The translations under genes and the position numbers were made by a program. A model generated the notes under the pieces. It saw nothing but the letters and a program-made list of their open reading frames with translations, was not told where the DNA came from and did no database searches. Shown here one piece after another: positions 38,888 to 47,820 of a DNA stretch of 64,000 nucleotides (the stretch's first letter is position 1; each line of letters opens with the position of its first letter). This DNA is from JANWHQ01 sp963775275. GTDB lineage: Bacteria > Pseudomonadota > Alphaproteobacteria > Caulobacterales > Caulobacteraceae. The DNA is taken from assembly GCA_963775275.1 (NCBI GenBank), contig CAVZII010000005.1:4092001-4156000 (forward strand), read 5' to 3'.

Positions 38888-39814
38888 ATGACAGTTCTCG
38901 CCGTCAGGCACGTCACGCGCTACCGCTACGCCCGCAAGGTCGGGTTCGGCGAGCACCGGCTGATGCTGACGCCCCACCACGGCCCCGACCAGGAGGTGAT
39001 CGCCGCCTCCCTGGCCATCACCCCCCAGCCGCGCGAGCTGAAGCTCGAGCGCGACCGGTTCGGGCACCAGGTGGCTGTCGCGCGCTTCGACCGCGCCGCC
39101 GAGGCGCTGACGTTCGCGGGCGAGGCGATGGTGCGGCTGAGGCCCGGGCCGCCCGACGCGGACCTCGCGCAGGTCGCGGACGACGAGGACGCCGCCGGGG
39201 CGCTGCAACCGCGCCACGCCGATCCGGACGGCGCCCTGACGGCCTGGGCCCGCGGCGTCCTCGCCGAGGCCGGCGCGAGCGAGCCTCTGCAGGCGCTCGA
39301 GGCGCTGAACCGGGCCATCCACCGCCAGATCCGCTACGTCCGGCGGCTGGAGCGCGGCGTCCAGGCGCCGGTCGAGACCCTGGCCAGGGGCACCGGCGCC
39401 TGCCGCGACCAGGCCCTGCTGCTGATCGAGGCCGCCCGGCGGCTCGGCTTTCCGGCGCGCTTCGCCTCGGGCTATGTCCACTGCCCGCCGGCGGGCGGAC
39501 GTGCGGCCCGGCGCGGCGGCGGCCACACCCACGCCTGGGCCCGGGTGCGCGCGCCGGGGCGCGGCTGGATCGACCTGGATCCCACCAGCGGGGCGCTCGG
39601 CGGCGCGGGCCTGGTGCGGGTGGCGGCGGTGGACGAGCCGGAGCAAGCGGTTCCCCTGCACGGCGCCTATATAGGATCACCGGCCGACGCGCTCGGCATG
39701 GACGTCGAGGTGGAGGTGCGGCAGGTCGAGCCGGGCGGCCTCGATATCGGCGGCCTCGATCCTGGGGCGGCCGAACCGCAGGCAACCTGGCGCGTTGCCT
39801 CTGCTGCAGCTTGA
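38888..39814 (+). CDS. Transglutaminase-like cysteine protease, N-terminal beta-domain type
   Basis: A 308-residue protein with the Bact_transglu_N domain (VTRYRYARKVGFGEHRLMLT) followed by a transglutaminase-like core. The catalytic triad is complete: Cys in GTGACRDQALL, His in GGHTHAWARV and Asp in WIDLDPTSG. Many bacterial members are uncharacterised and probably act as peptidases or amidases. It is followed after 21 bases by a second transglutaminase-like gene, and the two are likely co-transcribed. Confidence 0.85.
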   Translation: MTVLAVRHVTRYRYARKVGFGEHRLMLTPHHGPDQEVIAASLAITPQPRELKLERDRFGHQVAVARFDRAAEALTFAGEAMVRLRPGPPDADLAQVADDEDAAGALQPRHADPDGALTAWARGVLAEAGASEPLQALEALNRAIHRQIRYVRRLERGVQAPVETLARGTGACRDQALLLIEAARRLGFPARFASGYVHCPPAGGRAARRGGGHTHAWARVRAPGRGWIDLDPTSGALGGAGLVRVAAVDEPEQAVPLHGAYIGSPADALGMDVEVEVRQVEPGGLDIGGLDPGAAEPQATWRVASAAA

Positions 39815-39835
39815 GACGGCGCCGGGAGGGCGGAC

Positions 39836-40732
39836 ATGCGCATCCGCGCGGGATTTGACATCGCCTTCGACTGTCCGGCCCCGACCCCGATGATCCTGAT
39901 GCTGAGCGTGCGGCCCGAGCGCCTGCGCGACCTGATCACGCCCCAGGCGCTCACCGCCGAGCCGGCCGCGCCGCTGCGCCAGTACCGCGACGGCTTCGGC
40001 AACATCTGCACCCGGGTGATGGCGCCGGCCGGCCGCATCGCGTTCCGGTCCGACTTCCTGATCGGCGACACCGGCCAGCCCGACGAGACGCCCCTTGGCG
40101 CGCGCCAGCACCCGGTCGACGAGCTGCCGGACGAGGTGCTCGTCTTCCTCCTGCCCAGCCGCTACTGCGAGACCGAGGCGCTGCAGGACCTGGCCTGGGC
40201 GCTGTTCGACCAGGTCCCTGAGGGCTGGCCGCGGGTGCAGGCGATCGCCGCCTACGTCCACGAGCGGATCGCCTTCAACTACGCCGACGCCCGCGCCACC
40301 CGCTCGGCGGCGGAGGCCCACGCCGAGCGCCGCGGGGTCTGCCGCGACTACGCCCACCTGGCGATCACCCTGTGCCGCTGCATGAACATCCCGGCGCGCT
40401 ACTGCACCGGCTACCTCGGCGACATCGGCGTTCCGGTGGACGGCGCGATGGACTTCAGCGCCTGGACCGAGGTGTTCCTGGGCGGACGCTGGCGGACGCT
40501 GGACCCGCGCCACAACCGCCCGCGCATCGGCCGCGTCGTCATGGCCTGCGGGCGCGACGCGGCGGACGTGGCCATGGTCACCAACTTCGGCCCGGCCGCC
40601 CTGGCCAGGTTCGAGGTGACCACCGACGAGGTCCCCGAGCCGTTCGGCGAGCCGCCCGCCGCACCGGACGCGCCCCGCCCCCCGACGGACCGATCCATGC
40701 GCCTGGAAGACGCCTTCGCCCCGCCGGCGTGA
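39836..40732 (+). CDS. Transglutaminase-like protein, catalytic His replaced
   Basis: A 298-residue protein. The core shows Cys in RRGVCRDYAHLAITLCR and Asp in TLDPRHNRPRIGR. The position that normally carries the His (xHAW) reads FSAWTEVFLGGRW, with Ser instead. Within its group, which I know from alphaproteobacteria as pairs of such genes, the His may also be replaced, so it could be a structural or non-catalytic partner of the gene before it. There is no signal peptide. Confidence 0.8.
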   Translation: MRIRAGFDIAFDCPAPTPMILMLSVRPERLRDLITPQALTAEPAAPLRQYRDGFGNICTRVMAPAGRIAFRSDFLIGDTGQPDETPLGARQHPVDELPDEVLVFLLPSRYCETEALQDLAWALFDQVPEGWPRVQAIAAYVHERIAFNYADARATRSAAEAHAERRGVCRDYAHLAITLCRCMNIPARYCTGYLGDIGVPVDGAMDFSAWTEVFLGGRWRTLDPRHNRPRIGRVVMACGRDAADVAMVTNFGPAALARFEVTTDEVPEPFGEPPAAPDAPRPPTDRSMRLEDAFAPPA

Positions 40733-40739
40733 CCGCGCG

Positions 40740-40935
40740 ACTCCTCTCCCCCTGGAGGGGGGAGAGGTCGGGAGAGGGGGTGGGAACGCACCCGGATTGG
40801 GCGCTGCTTGCGCCGCAAGCTGCTGAGCCAAGCGTCAGACACCCATCAGAGATATATCATCAGACGCGGCGCGGCTGAGCCGGCGCCACCCCCACCCCCG
40901 ACCCCTCCCCCCTCCAGGGAGAGGGGGGCCAAATC
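40740..40935. repeat. Inverted repeat around the intergenic gap
   Basis: The left side reads ctctccccctggagggggga followed by gaggtcgggagagggggtgg; the right side reads ccacccccacccccgacccc followed by tcccccctccagggagaggg. The two sides pair across about 195 bases. The left half also resembles the tail of the cytochrome gene at 1608-1641. Confidence 0.55.
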
Positions 40936-40948
40936 AGGGACCCCGCCC

Positions 40949-41749
40949 ATGGACCTCTATCTGAACGGCAAGCGGGCGCTGGTGACGGGCGCCAGCCGCG
41001 GCATCGGCCTGGCCTGCGCCAAGGCCCTGGCGCGCGAGGGCTGCGCCCTGGCCCTGGCCGGCCGCGACGAGGCGGCCCTGGCCGCCGCGGCCAAGGCCAT
41101 CATCTCCGAGACCCGCGCCAAGGTGATGACCGTCAAGGTCGACACCGGCGAGGACGCCTCGGTCAAGGCGATGGTCGAGCAGGTCGTCCAGGGCCTGGGC
41201 GGGCTCGACATCCTGGTCAACTGCGCCGCCAAGGTCGCCGGCCAGGCGCCGCCGCCCAAGCTCGCCGACATCACCGACGAGGTCTTCTGGGACGACGTGA
41301 ACATCAAGGTGATGGGCTACATCCGCACCGCGCGCGAGGCCGCGCCCCACATGATCGCGGCCGGCTGGGGCCGGATCATCAACGTCTCGGGCCTGGCCGC
41401 GCGCCAGACCGGCTCGCCGGTGGGCTCGATCAGGAACGTCGCCGTGGCCGCCCTCTCCAAGAACCTGGCCGACGAGCTCGGCCCCAAGGGGATCAACGTC
41501 ACGACCGTCCACCCGGGCCTGACCCGCACCGAGAAGACCGCGCCCCTCGTGGCCCGCCGCGCCGCCGAGTCCGGCCGCACCGAAGCCGAGGTCGAGGCCC
41601 AGATGGCGTCGGGCTCCATCCTCGGTCGCCTGGTCACCGCCGAGGAGGTCGCCGACGTCGTCGCCTTCCTCGCCTCCCCCCGCAGCGTCTCCGTCAACGG
41701 CGACGCCATCGCCTGCGGCGGCGGCGCCAGGGGCTCGATCCACTACTGA
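40949..41749 (+). CDS. SDR-family protein lacking the Tyr-Lys catalytic pair
   Basis: A 266-residue short-chain dehydrogenase/reductase fold. The cofactor motif VTGASRGIG, the NAA-type motif LVNCAAKVAG and the Ser in IINVSG (residue 147) are present. Where YxxxK is expected (about residues 160-164) the sequence reads GSIRNVAVAALSKNL, with no Tyr or Lys in place. The C-terminus has VHPGLTRTEK and the usual SDR ending. It belongs to a non-classical SDR subgroup; the reaction is unknown. The ATG at 40949 is the natural start. Confidence 0.82.
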   Translation: MDLYLNGKRALVTGASRGIGLACAKALAREGCALALAGRDEAALAAAAKAIISETRAKVMTVKVDTGEDASVKAMVEQVVQGLGGLDILVNCAAKVAGQAPPPKLADITDEVFWDDVNIKVMGYIRTAREAAPHMIAAGWGRIINVSGLAARQTGSPVGSIRNVAVAALSKNLADELGPKGINVTTVHPGLTRTEKTAPLVARRAAESGRTEAEVEAQMASGSILGRLVTAEEVADVVAFLASPRSVSVNGDAIACGGGARGSIHY

Positions 41750-41810
41750 GGCCGGCAAGCCCCACGAACGCCCCTTCCCGCCATGGGAAGGGGGCGGCCG
41801 TGTGGGATCG

Positions 41811-42563
41811 TCAGAACCGGTAGTTCAGGCCGGCGCGCACGACGTTGGCGGTGGAGCCGACCTGGATCTTGGCCGCGCCCGTCGCGCCGAGGACAACGCC
41901 GGAGAGGTTCAGCGAGGTGTACCGGCCGAGGTCGACGTAGAGGTACTCGGTCTTGAAACTCAGCCGGTCGGTGACCGGGTATTCGATGCCCGCGCCGGCG
42001 GTCCAGCCGGTCCGGGTCGCGCTCTTGGAGCCGGTCAGGGCCAGCGGCAGCAGACCCGCGCCGTTGATGGCGTAGGAGGTGTCCACCTTGCCATAGGCCA
42101 GGCCGGCGGTGACGTAGACCAGGGCGCGGTCGAGCGCGTAGCCCGCCCGCCCCCTGACCGTGCCGAGGTACTTCAGCTGCGAGCCGATGGTCGCCGACGC
42201 CGAGCCCGTTGCAACGCCGGTCAGGGCGCCGGACGCCTCGACCTGGCCCTTGACGTCCGAGACGGCGATGTCGGCCTCGGCGCCGAAGACGACGCGGTTG
42301 GCGTTCTGGAAGTCGTAGCCGATCTGGCCGCCGCCCAGGAACCCGCTGGAGTTCAGCCGGGCCTTGCCGGTCACGCCCAGGGAGGTCCCGCCGGACGTCA
42401 GGCTGGCGGAGAACGGATAGTCGAAGCGGTTGCCGGCATAGCCGCCGTTGATGCCGGCGTAGAAGCCGGTCCAGCTGTTGTCGGAAGGGGCGGCCATGGC
42501 GGGCGCGGCGATGGCCGCAGCGCCGGCCGCGGCGGCCGCGCTGATGAGCAATTCGCGAAGCAT
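41811..42563 (-). CDS. Outer-membrane beta-barrel porin-like protein
   Basis: A 250-residue precursor with a signal peptide (residues 1-24, ending APAMA-AP) and a beta-barrel of the OmpA/Omp25 type: SWTGFYAGINGGYAGNRFDY at the start, repeated amphipathic strands and the terminal ANVVRAGLNYRF ending in Phe. Proteins like this form small outer-membrane barrels. It is transcribed away from the MBL hydrolase gene with a 325-base gap that is less GC-rich than its surroundings. Confidence 0.85.
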   Translation of the reverse strand: MLRELLISAAAAAGAAAIAAPAMAAPSDNSWTGFYAGINGGYAGNRFDYPFSASLTSGGTSLGVTGKARLNSSGFLGGGQIGYDFQNANRVVFGAEADIAVSDVKGQVEASGALTGVATGSASATIGSQLKYLGTVRGRAGYALDRALVYVTAGLAYGKVDTSYAINGAGLLPLALTGSKSATRTGWTAGAGIEYPVTDRLSFKTEYLYVDLGRYTSLNLSGVVLGATGAAKIQVGSTANVVRAGLNYRF

Positions 42564-42650
42564 GGGAGAGGACCTTTCGTCTTGTCTCCGGCCCGTCCGT
42601 GAACACGGCGGGCCGTGCAGCCATGCTGGCGCCAAACGGCCCAACTCAAC

Positions 42651-42680
42651 TTGACAGAGATCAACCTATTGAAGTTACTA
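42651..42680 (+). promoter_or_regulatory. Possible promoter in an AT-richer patch
   Basis: ttgaca at 42651-42656 is followed after 18 bases by ttacta at 42675-42680 within an AT-rich stretch. It would drive the MBL hydrolase gene at 42889 with a leader of about 200 bases. The -10 match is poor, so this is only a candidate. Confidence 0.25.
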
Positions 42681-42888
42681 CCTATTAGCGATCTTTCCGA
42701 CCCCCCGAGGCCACACCCCCCGACCTTCTCCCCTTGCGGGGAACGGCGGCGGGGCCCCGGGTCCGGCCGCAGGCGCCCGACGATCGCCCGGGCGGATGGC
42801 TGGCATTTCAACATATCATTCCAGGCGTCCGGGGCGGTCCGATAGCGTGGGCGGCCGCGAAGCGCGGGGCGCGCACAGGAGGACAGCC

Positions 42889-43857
42889 ATGCCGGGACGC
42901 CTGGGGATCGCCATCGCCCTGGCGGTGCTGCTGTGCGCCGGGCCGGCGCTCGGCCAGGGCGCGCAACGTCCGGTCTGGATCACCCTCGGCACCGCCGGGG
43001 GCCCGATGCCGAACCCGCTGAGGTCCCAGCCCGCCAACGCGCTCGTGGCGGGCGACGATGTCGTGCTGTTCGACGTGGGCGACGGCGCGGTCGAACGGAT
43101 GGCCGCCGCGGGCCTCAGGCTCGGCCAGGTGCGCGCCGTCTTCCTGTCGCATCTGCACTCCGACCACGTCGCCGGCCTCGCCGGGCTCATCGGCCTGCGC
43201 TGGATGACCAGCGTGCGCGCGCCGCTGACCGTCTACGGACCGCCGGGAACCCGCACCCTCGTCGAGGGGCTGCTCGCGTCGATGGAGCCGACGCGGGAGG
43301 CGGGATACGGCTTCCCGAACGGCTTCGGCGCCGATCCCATCCACATCGGCGTCAAGGAGATCGCCGGCGGCGCGTCGGTGGCGGTCCTGCCCGGCATGGA
43401 GGTCATCGCGGCCGAGAACACCCACTACAGCTTCACGCCCGGCAGCGACGAGGCCCGTCGGTTCAAGTCGCTGTCCTACCGGATCCAGGCGCGCGGACGC
43501 GTCATCGTCTACACCGGCGACACCGGCCCGAGCGAGGCCGTCACCCGGCTGGCCAAGGGGGCGGACCTCCTGGTCAGCGAGGCCCAGAACCTGCCCGCCC
43601 TCGTCAAGGTGATCCACGCCGCCTCCCCGAACATGCCCGCCTCCGTCTTCGACGCCACCCTCGAGCACCTGCGCCGCCACCACCTGTCGACCGAGGACGT
43701 CGGCCGGATGGCCAGCGCCGCCGGCGTCGGCGCCGTTGTGCTCACGCACCTGGGGCCCGCGCCGCCGCCGGCCGCGGCGGACGCCCTGTTCCTGCCGGGG
43801 GTAAAAGCGAATTTCCATGGCCCGGTGACCGTCGCCAAGGACCTCGACCGGTTCTGA
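42889..43857 (+). CDS. Exported metallo-beta-lactamase-fold hydrolase
   Basis: A 322-residue precursor. The signal peptide is IAIALAVLLCAGPALGQG at about residues 6-23. The MBL core has VFLSHLHSDHVAGL (HxHxDH), ENTHYSF (His), YTGDTGPSE (Asp) and a late LTHLGP (His), so both zinc sites are complete. The arrangement resembles arylsulfatase/RNase Z-like hydrolases in the periplasm. A strong purine-rich site (aggagg) at 42878-42883 fixes the ATG at 42889. The GST gene follows 24 bases later. Confidence 0.85.
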   Translation: MPGRLGIAIALAVLLCAGPALGQGAQRPVWITLGTAGGPMPNPLRSQPANALVAGDDVVLFDVGDGAVERMAAAGLRLGQVRAVFLSHLHSDHVAGLAGLIGLRWMTSVRAPLTVYGPPGTRTLVEGLLASMEPTREAGYGFPNGFGADPIHIGVKEIAGGASVAVLPGMEVIAAENTHYSFTPGSDEARRFKSLSYRIQARGRVIVYTGDTGPSEAVTRLAKGADLLVSEAQNLPALVKVIHAASPNMPASVFDATLEHLRRHHLSTEDVGRMASAAGVGAVVLTHLGPAPPPAAADALFLPGVKANFHGPVTVAKDLDRF

Positions 43858-43881
43858 GGCCGCCAGCAGAGGGAGCCGCCG

Positions 43882-44583
43882 ATGTCGATCGTGCTCTACA
43901 TGGCGCCGGGGACCTGCGCCCGCGTGACCGCCATCGCCCTGGAGGAGATCGGCGTCGCCTTCGAGGCCCGCGTCGTGCGGTTCATGCGCGGCGAGCACAA
44001 GTCCGATGCGTTCCGGCGCCTGAACCCGGCGGGCAAGGTCCCCGCCCTGGTCGTCGATGGCGAGGCCCTCACCGAGACGGTCGCGATCATCACCTACCTG
44101 GCCGAGCGGTTCGCGGCGGCGGCCATCATGCCCGCCGCGGACGGCGCGCTGGCCCGCACGCGCCAGCTGGCGGACCTCTGCTTCTGCGCCAGCACGCTGC
44201 ATCCCCTGGTCACCCGCCTGCGGCTGCCGGGCTTCTTCGCGGGCCCGCCGAACGCGCGGGCGGTGTTCGACGCGGCCTCGGCCGCCATGGACGAGTATTT
44301 CGGGCTGGTCGAGCGGCGGCTCGCCGGCCAGCCCTGGTGGTTCGGCCAGGACTGGTCCGCCATGGACGGCTATCTCTACTGGTGCTGGTGGCGCGTCGAG
44401 GGGGCGGGCTACGACGTGTCCCGGTTTCCCGCCTTCCAGGCCCACGCCCGCAAGATGGAGGCGAGGCCCGCCGTCCAGCGCGCCCTGGAGCGCGAGCGCG
44501 CCGCCGAGGCGCAGCTGAAGGCCGAGGGCCTCGCCTTCACGCCCCCGCCCCTGCCCGGAGCGCCGACCCGCCCGCCCTCCTGA
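43882..44583 (+). CDS. Glutathione S-transferase family protein
   Basis: A 233-residue cytoplasmic GST. The thioredoxin-like N-terminal domain shows MAPGTCARVTAIALEEIGV (catalytic region), KVPALVV with the cis-Pro, and the Glu-Thr pair TETVAIITYL for glutathione binding. The all-helical C-terminal domain ends with a proline-rich tail. A ribosome site gagggagcc precedes the ATG. It is probably co-transcribed with the exported MBL hydrolase and might act as an isomerase in the neighbouring aromatic pathway, but that is an inference. Confidence 0.85.
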   Translation: MSIVLYMAPGTCARVTAIALEEIGVAFEARVVRFMRGEHKSDAFRRLNPAGKVPALVVDGEALTETVAIITYLAERFAAAAIMPAADGALARTRQLADLCFCASTLHPLVTRLRLPGFFAGPPNARAVFDAASAAMDEYFGLVERRLAGQPWWFGQDWSAMDGYLYWCWWRVEGAGYDVSRFPAFQAHARKMEARPAVQRALERERAAEAQLKAEGLAFTPPPLPGAPTRPPS

Positions 44584-44635
44584 GACGGGGGGCGAAAGAT
44601 GGGCCCGCCCTGCGCGGGCGGGCCCTCGGGAGTGG

Positions 44636-46948
44636 TCAGAAGTGCGCGCTGACCCGCACGCCGTAGGTGCGCGGCGGCTTCAGGGTCGCGGTGAGCAGCG
44701 GGATGGTCGGGAAGCTGAGCCCGGTCCCGATCGCCTCGGGCACGGCGGCGTTCTCGATGTTGTTGACGTAGGCGCCGATGCTGAAGCGGTCGCCGGGGCT
44801 GTTGTAGGTGAGCGTCGCATTGGTCCGCCAGTAGGCGTCGACGCGGCTGAACGGCAGATAGTTCAGGTTGGTCTGCCGCGCCAATTCGTGACGCGTGTTG
44901 ACGCCCACGACGAGGTCGCCGCCGTTGGCGAGCGGGAACGTCTGCTCGGCGCCGAGGTTCAACGTCCACTTGGGCGTCATCAGCTCCGGACGGCCGCTGC
45001 AGTCGATGCTGAACACCGGGCCGTTGGGCGGCGGCACGAAGGTCGAGGGGCACACCGGCGCCGGGATCGAGCTCTGGTAGACCAGGCTCAGGTACTTGGC
45101 GTCCATGTACTGGACATCGGCGCTGAGCAGGGTGTTGCGGGTCAGCAGGAACTGGCTCTCGGCCTCCCCGCCCCGGATCCGGGCCTTGCCCGCGTTCTGG
45201 TTCGGGAAATAGGGGATCAGCGCGGGCCCGAGCTGGGCGAACAGGAGCGTGGCGATCTGCTGGCCCGAGTACTCCAGGTCGAAGGCCTCCAGGTTCAGCT
45301 GCAGCCGTCCGTCCAGGAACCGGTTCTTGAGGCCGGCCGTGTAGGCGGTCACCGTCTCGGGATCGTAGCTGTTCCTGGCGCCGGGGATCGGCTGGAAGTA
45401 GAAGCCGCCGGCTTTGAAGCCGGTGCTGACGTTGGCGTAGAACAGGGACTGCGGCGCGACGTCGAACTCGATGCCCGCCTTCCAGTTGACCCGGTCCCAG
45501 GCCTGGGCCGCGGCGGTCGGGAAGGCGAACAGCGCCGGCAGCCCGGGCGGCGTCAGCGGCGACTCCTGGGGCGGGAAGTACGGATAGATCGTGTTCAGCG
45601 AGTTGGTCTTCTTCTTGTCGTAGGTGTAGCGGAGCCCGCCGGTCAGCCGGAACCGGTCGGTCACGGCCCAGGTCAGCTGCCCGAACACGGCGTAGGTGAA
45701 GTCCGAGACGCCGAGGGTCTGCACCGGGTTCACCCCGGCGGACTGGGCGTCGTAGACGGCGCTCCCGCTGGTGGCGCCGTTGAAGTAGTAGGCGCCGAGC
45801 AGGTAGCGCAGCGGCTGGTCGGTTCCCGACGCGTAGCGCAGCTCCAGCGAGGTCTGGTGCGAGTGGTCGATCTCGCGGATGAGCGCGCCGGCGGTCGGGC
45901 TGATGAAGCTGATGTCGTCGGCGCGGAAGGCCGGGATGAAGGTCAGGGTCCCGCCGGCCAGGCCCCAGTTCGCCTCGCCGGACACGCCCCAGTGCGTGCC
46001 CCGGTTGAAGGCCGTGTCGGGCGTCGGAACGAACGGGGCCGGGGTCAGCCGCCCTGAGATCGGGACGATGCTGGTCCAGGGGCTCGGGCCGTAGAAGGCG
46101 CCCGTCGCCGGGCAGAGCTGGCCGGCCGAGTTCACCGGCGCCGGCGAGGCGGAGCTGCAGTAGGCGGTGGCCCCCTGCCCGCGGTCGTCCTCGTGCATGT
46201 AGTCGCCGCGCAGGATCAGCTCCAGGTCCGGCGTCGGGACGGCCCTCAGGCTGAGGCGCGCCGACTGCTGGTTCTGGTCGCCGGTGCCGTCCGAGAAGTA
46301 GCCGTCGTGACGGACGGTCTGGAACGCCAGGCGCGCGGCCACATTGGACGCGAGGGGCGCGTTGAACGCCCCCGTCGTGGCGAGCTCGTTATAGGCGCCG
46401 TATTCGGCGGACAGGTCCCCGCCCAGGTCGAAGGTCGGCTTGCGGCTGACGATGTTGATCGCGCCGCCGGTGGCGTTGCGCCCATAGAGGGTCCCCTGGG
46501 GCCCCTTCAGCACCTCCACCCGCGCGAGGTCGAAGAACATGCCGCGCACCGACGTCGTGCGGGCGAGGTAGACCTGGTCGAGGTTCACCGCGACCGAGGG
46601 ATCGCCGAAGACGTTCACCACCGTGGTGGTGATGCCCCGCACGATCAGGCCGGCGTAGGGCCCGGCGCCCTGCTGCGCCTGCAGCGCCGGCACCGCCTGG
46701 GTCAGCTGGTCGACGGTGGTGATGTCCCGTTTGGCGAGCTGCTCGCCGGTGACGGCGGTCACCGCCACCGCGGCCCGCTGGAGGCTCTCCTCGCGGCGCT
46801 CGGCCGTCACCACGACCTCGGCGATGGCGCCGCCCGTTGGCTGGCCGGCCGCCGCGTCGGCCGCCTGGGCCGTGGCCGGCGCGCCATAGATCGCCATCGA
46901 CGCAAGGATCGCGCCCGCCGAGCCGGTCGAAATGTATCTGCTGCGCAC
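44636..46948 (-). CDS. TonB-dependent outer-membrane receptor
   Basis: A 770-residue precursor with a signal peptide (about residues 1-29), a TonB box (AEVVVTAERREES), a plug domain (LAKRDITTVDQLTQAVPALQ, IVRGITTT, VEVLKGPQGTLYGRNATGGA) and a 22-strand barrel ending TYGVRVSAHF. TonB-dependent receptors import siderophores, vitamins or, in Caulobacterales and sphingomonads, sugars and aromatic compounds. The adjacent catabolic genes make an aromatic ligand plausible. It is transcribed toward the GST gene. Confidence 0.93.
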   Translation of the reverse strand: MRSRYISTGSAGAILASMAIYGAPATAQAADAAAGQPTGGAIAEVVVTAERREESLQRAAVAVTAVTGEQLAKRDITTVDQLTQAVPALQAQQGAGPYAGLIVRGITTTVVNVFGDPSVAVNLDQVYLARTTSVRGMFFDLARVEVLKGPQGTLYGRNATGGAINIVSRKPTFDLGGDLSAEYGAYNELATTGAFNAPLASNVAARLAFQTVRHDGYFSDGTGDQNQQSARLSLRAVPTPDLELILRGDYMHEDDRGQGATAYCSSASPAPVNSAGQLCPATGAFYGPSPWTSIVPISGRLTPAPFVPTPDTAFNRGTHWGVSGEANWGLAGGTLTFIPAFRADDISFISPTAGALIREIDHSHQTSLELRYASGTDQPLRYLLGAYYFNGATSGSAVYDAQSAGVNPVQTLGVSDFTYAVFGQLTWAVTDRFRLTGGLRYTYDKKKTNSLNTIYPYFPPQESPLTPPGLPALFAFPTAAAQAWDRVNWKAGIEFDVAPQSLFYANVSTGFKAGGFYFQPIPGARNSYDPETVTAYTAGLKNRFLDGRLQLNLEAFDLEYSGQQIATLLFAQLGPALIPYFPNQNAGKARIRGGEAESQFLLTRNTLLSADVQYMDAKYLSLVYQSSIPAPVCPSTFVPPPNGPVFSIDCSGRPELMTPKWTLNLGAEQTFPLANGGDLVVGVNTRHELARQTNLNYLPFSRVDAYWRTNATLTYNSPGDRFSIGAYVNNIENAAVPEAIGTGLSFPTIPLLTATLKPPRTYGVRVSAHF

Positions 46949-47120
46949 TTCATCCCCCGAAGACTATCGCCGGCTCGACGTTGGAGCCGGTCGTCGACTT
47001 GCCGGCGACAAGTGCTTGCCGGAGTCCCACTTGGCGATTGCTATGCGCTCGCAAGAACAGGGGGAAATTCGATTCCGATATACCTGCTATCCCGGCCGGA
47101 AATCCGGGCCGCGACTGTTG

Positions 47121-47624
47121 TCACAGGTGCGTGGGAGCGAGGGTCCGGCCGCCTACGACCAGAGGCTCGGCCGCGATCAGGACGAAGGCCACCTTGCAGG
47201 GGGCGCTGCTCCGGTTGATCCAGGCGTGGATCGTCCCGCGCTGGACCACCACGTCGCCGGCCCGGACGGTCTTCACGGCTCCGTCTTCCAGCTCCAGGTC
47301 GACCTCCCCCTCCAGCACGACGCCGTAGTCGATGGTCTGGGTCCGATGCATGGGCGAGCGCTGGCCCGGCGCGATGCTCATCATGCGGACTGCGCTGCCG
47401 CCCGGCGCCGTGATCCCGATCGCGCGCGCCTCGCCGCCGCTCGCCTCGGCGTTGTCCGCCGGCACGGCGGCGGTCGTCCACACGACGGTCCCCAGCTCGC
47501 CCGGCGCGATCACCTCGTCCCCGAGGAAGATCGCCCGTCCCTGGTCGTCGTGCCCCGTCAGGATGCGCCTGACCTGCACGCGCTGCTCCGCAACTGAAAT
47601 CCGCGCCGGGAAAGACCTGCGCAC
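47121..47624 (-). CDS. Cupin-domain protein
   Basis: A 167-residue protein starting with GTG at 47624. The conserved cupin motif 1 (SPMHRTQTIDYGVVLEGEVD) and motif 2 (GDVVVQRGTIHAWINRS) are seen near residues 90-140, giving a metal site (His, Tyr/Glu, His). Small cupins act as dioxygenases, isomerases or ligand sensors. It is divergent from the catabolic operon across a 196-base gap that must hold both promoters. Confidence 0.82.
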   Translation of the reverse strand: MRRSFPARISVAEQRVQVRRILTGHDDQGRAIFLGDEVIAPGELGTVVWTTAAVPADNAEASGGEARAIGITAPGGSAVRMMSIAPGQRSPMHRTQTIDYGVVLEGEVDLELEDGAVKTVRAGDVVVQRGTIHAWINRSSAPCKVAFVLIAAEPLVVGGRTLAPTHL

Positions 47625-47820
47625 GCCGACATGACGAGATCATCTTGGCCGTGTCAACGCATCGTCTTGGCATTGCTGATGCGGATACTAGCGATTGGAA
47701 GTTCGGATTTCCCGCGCGCCGGCGGCTGTGGTCACTCGCAGGTTCAGCGGATCGGGCGCATGGTGACGCGTCCGCCGGTCCGCGCGATGGGCCCGGCATG
47801 AGGTTGGGGGACGCGACCGG

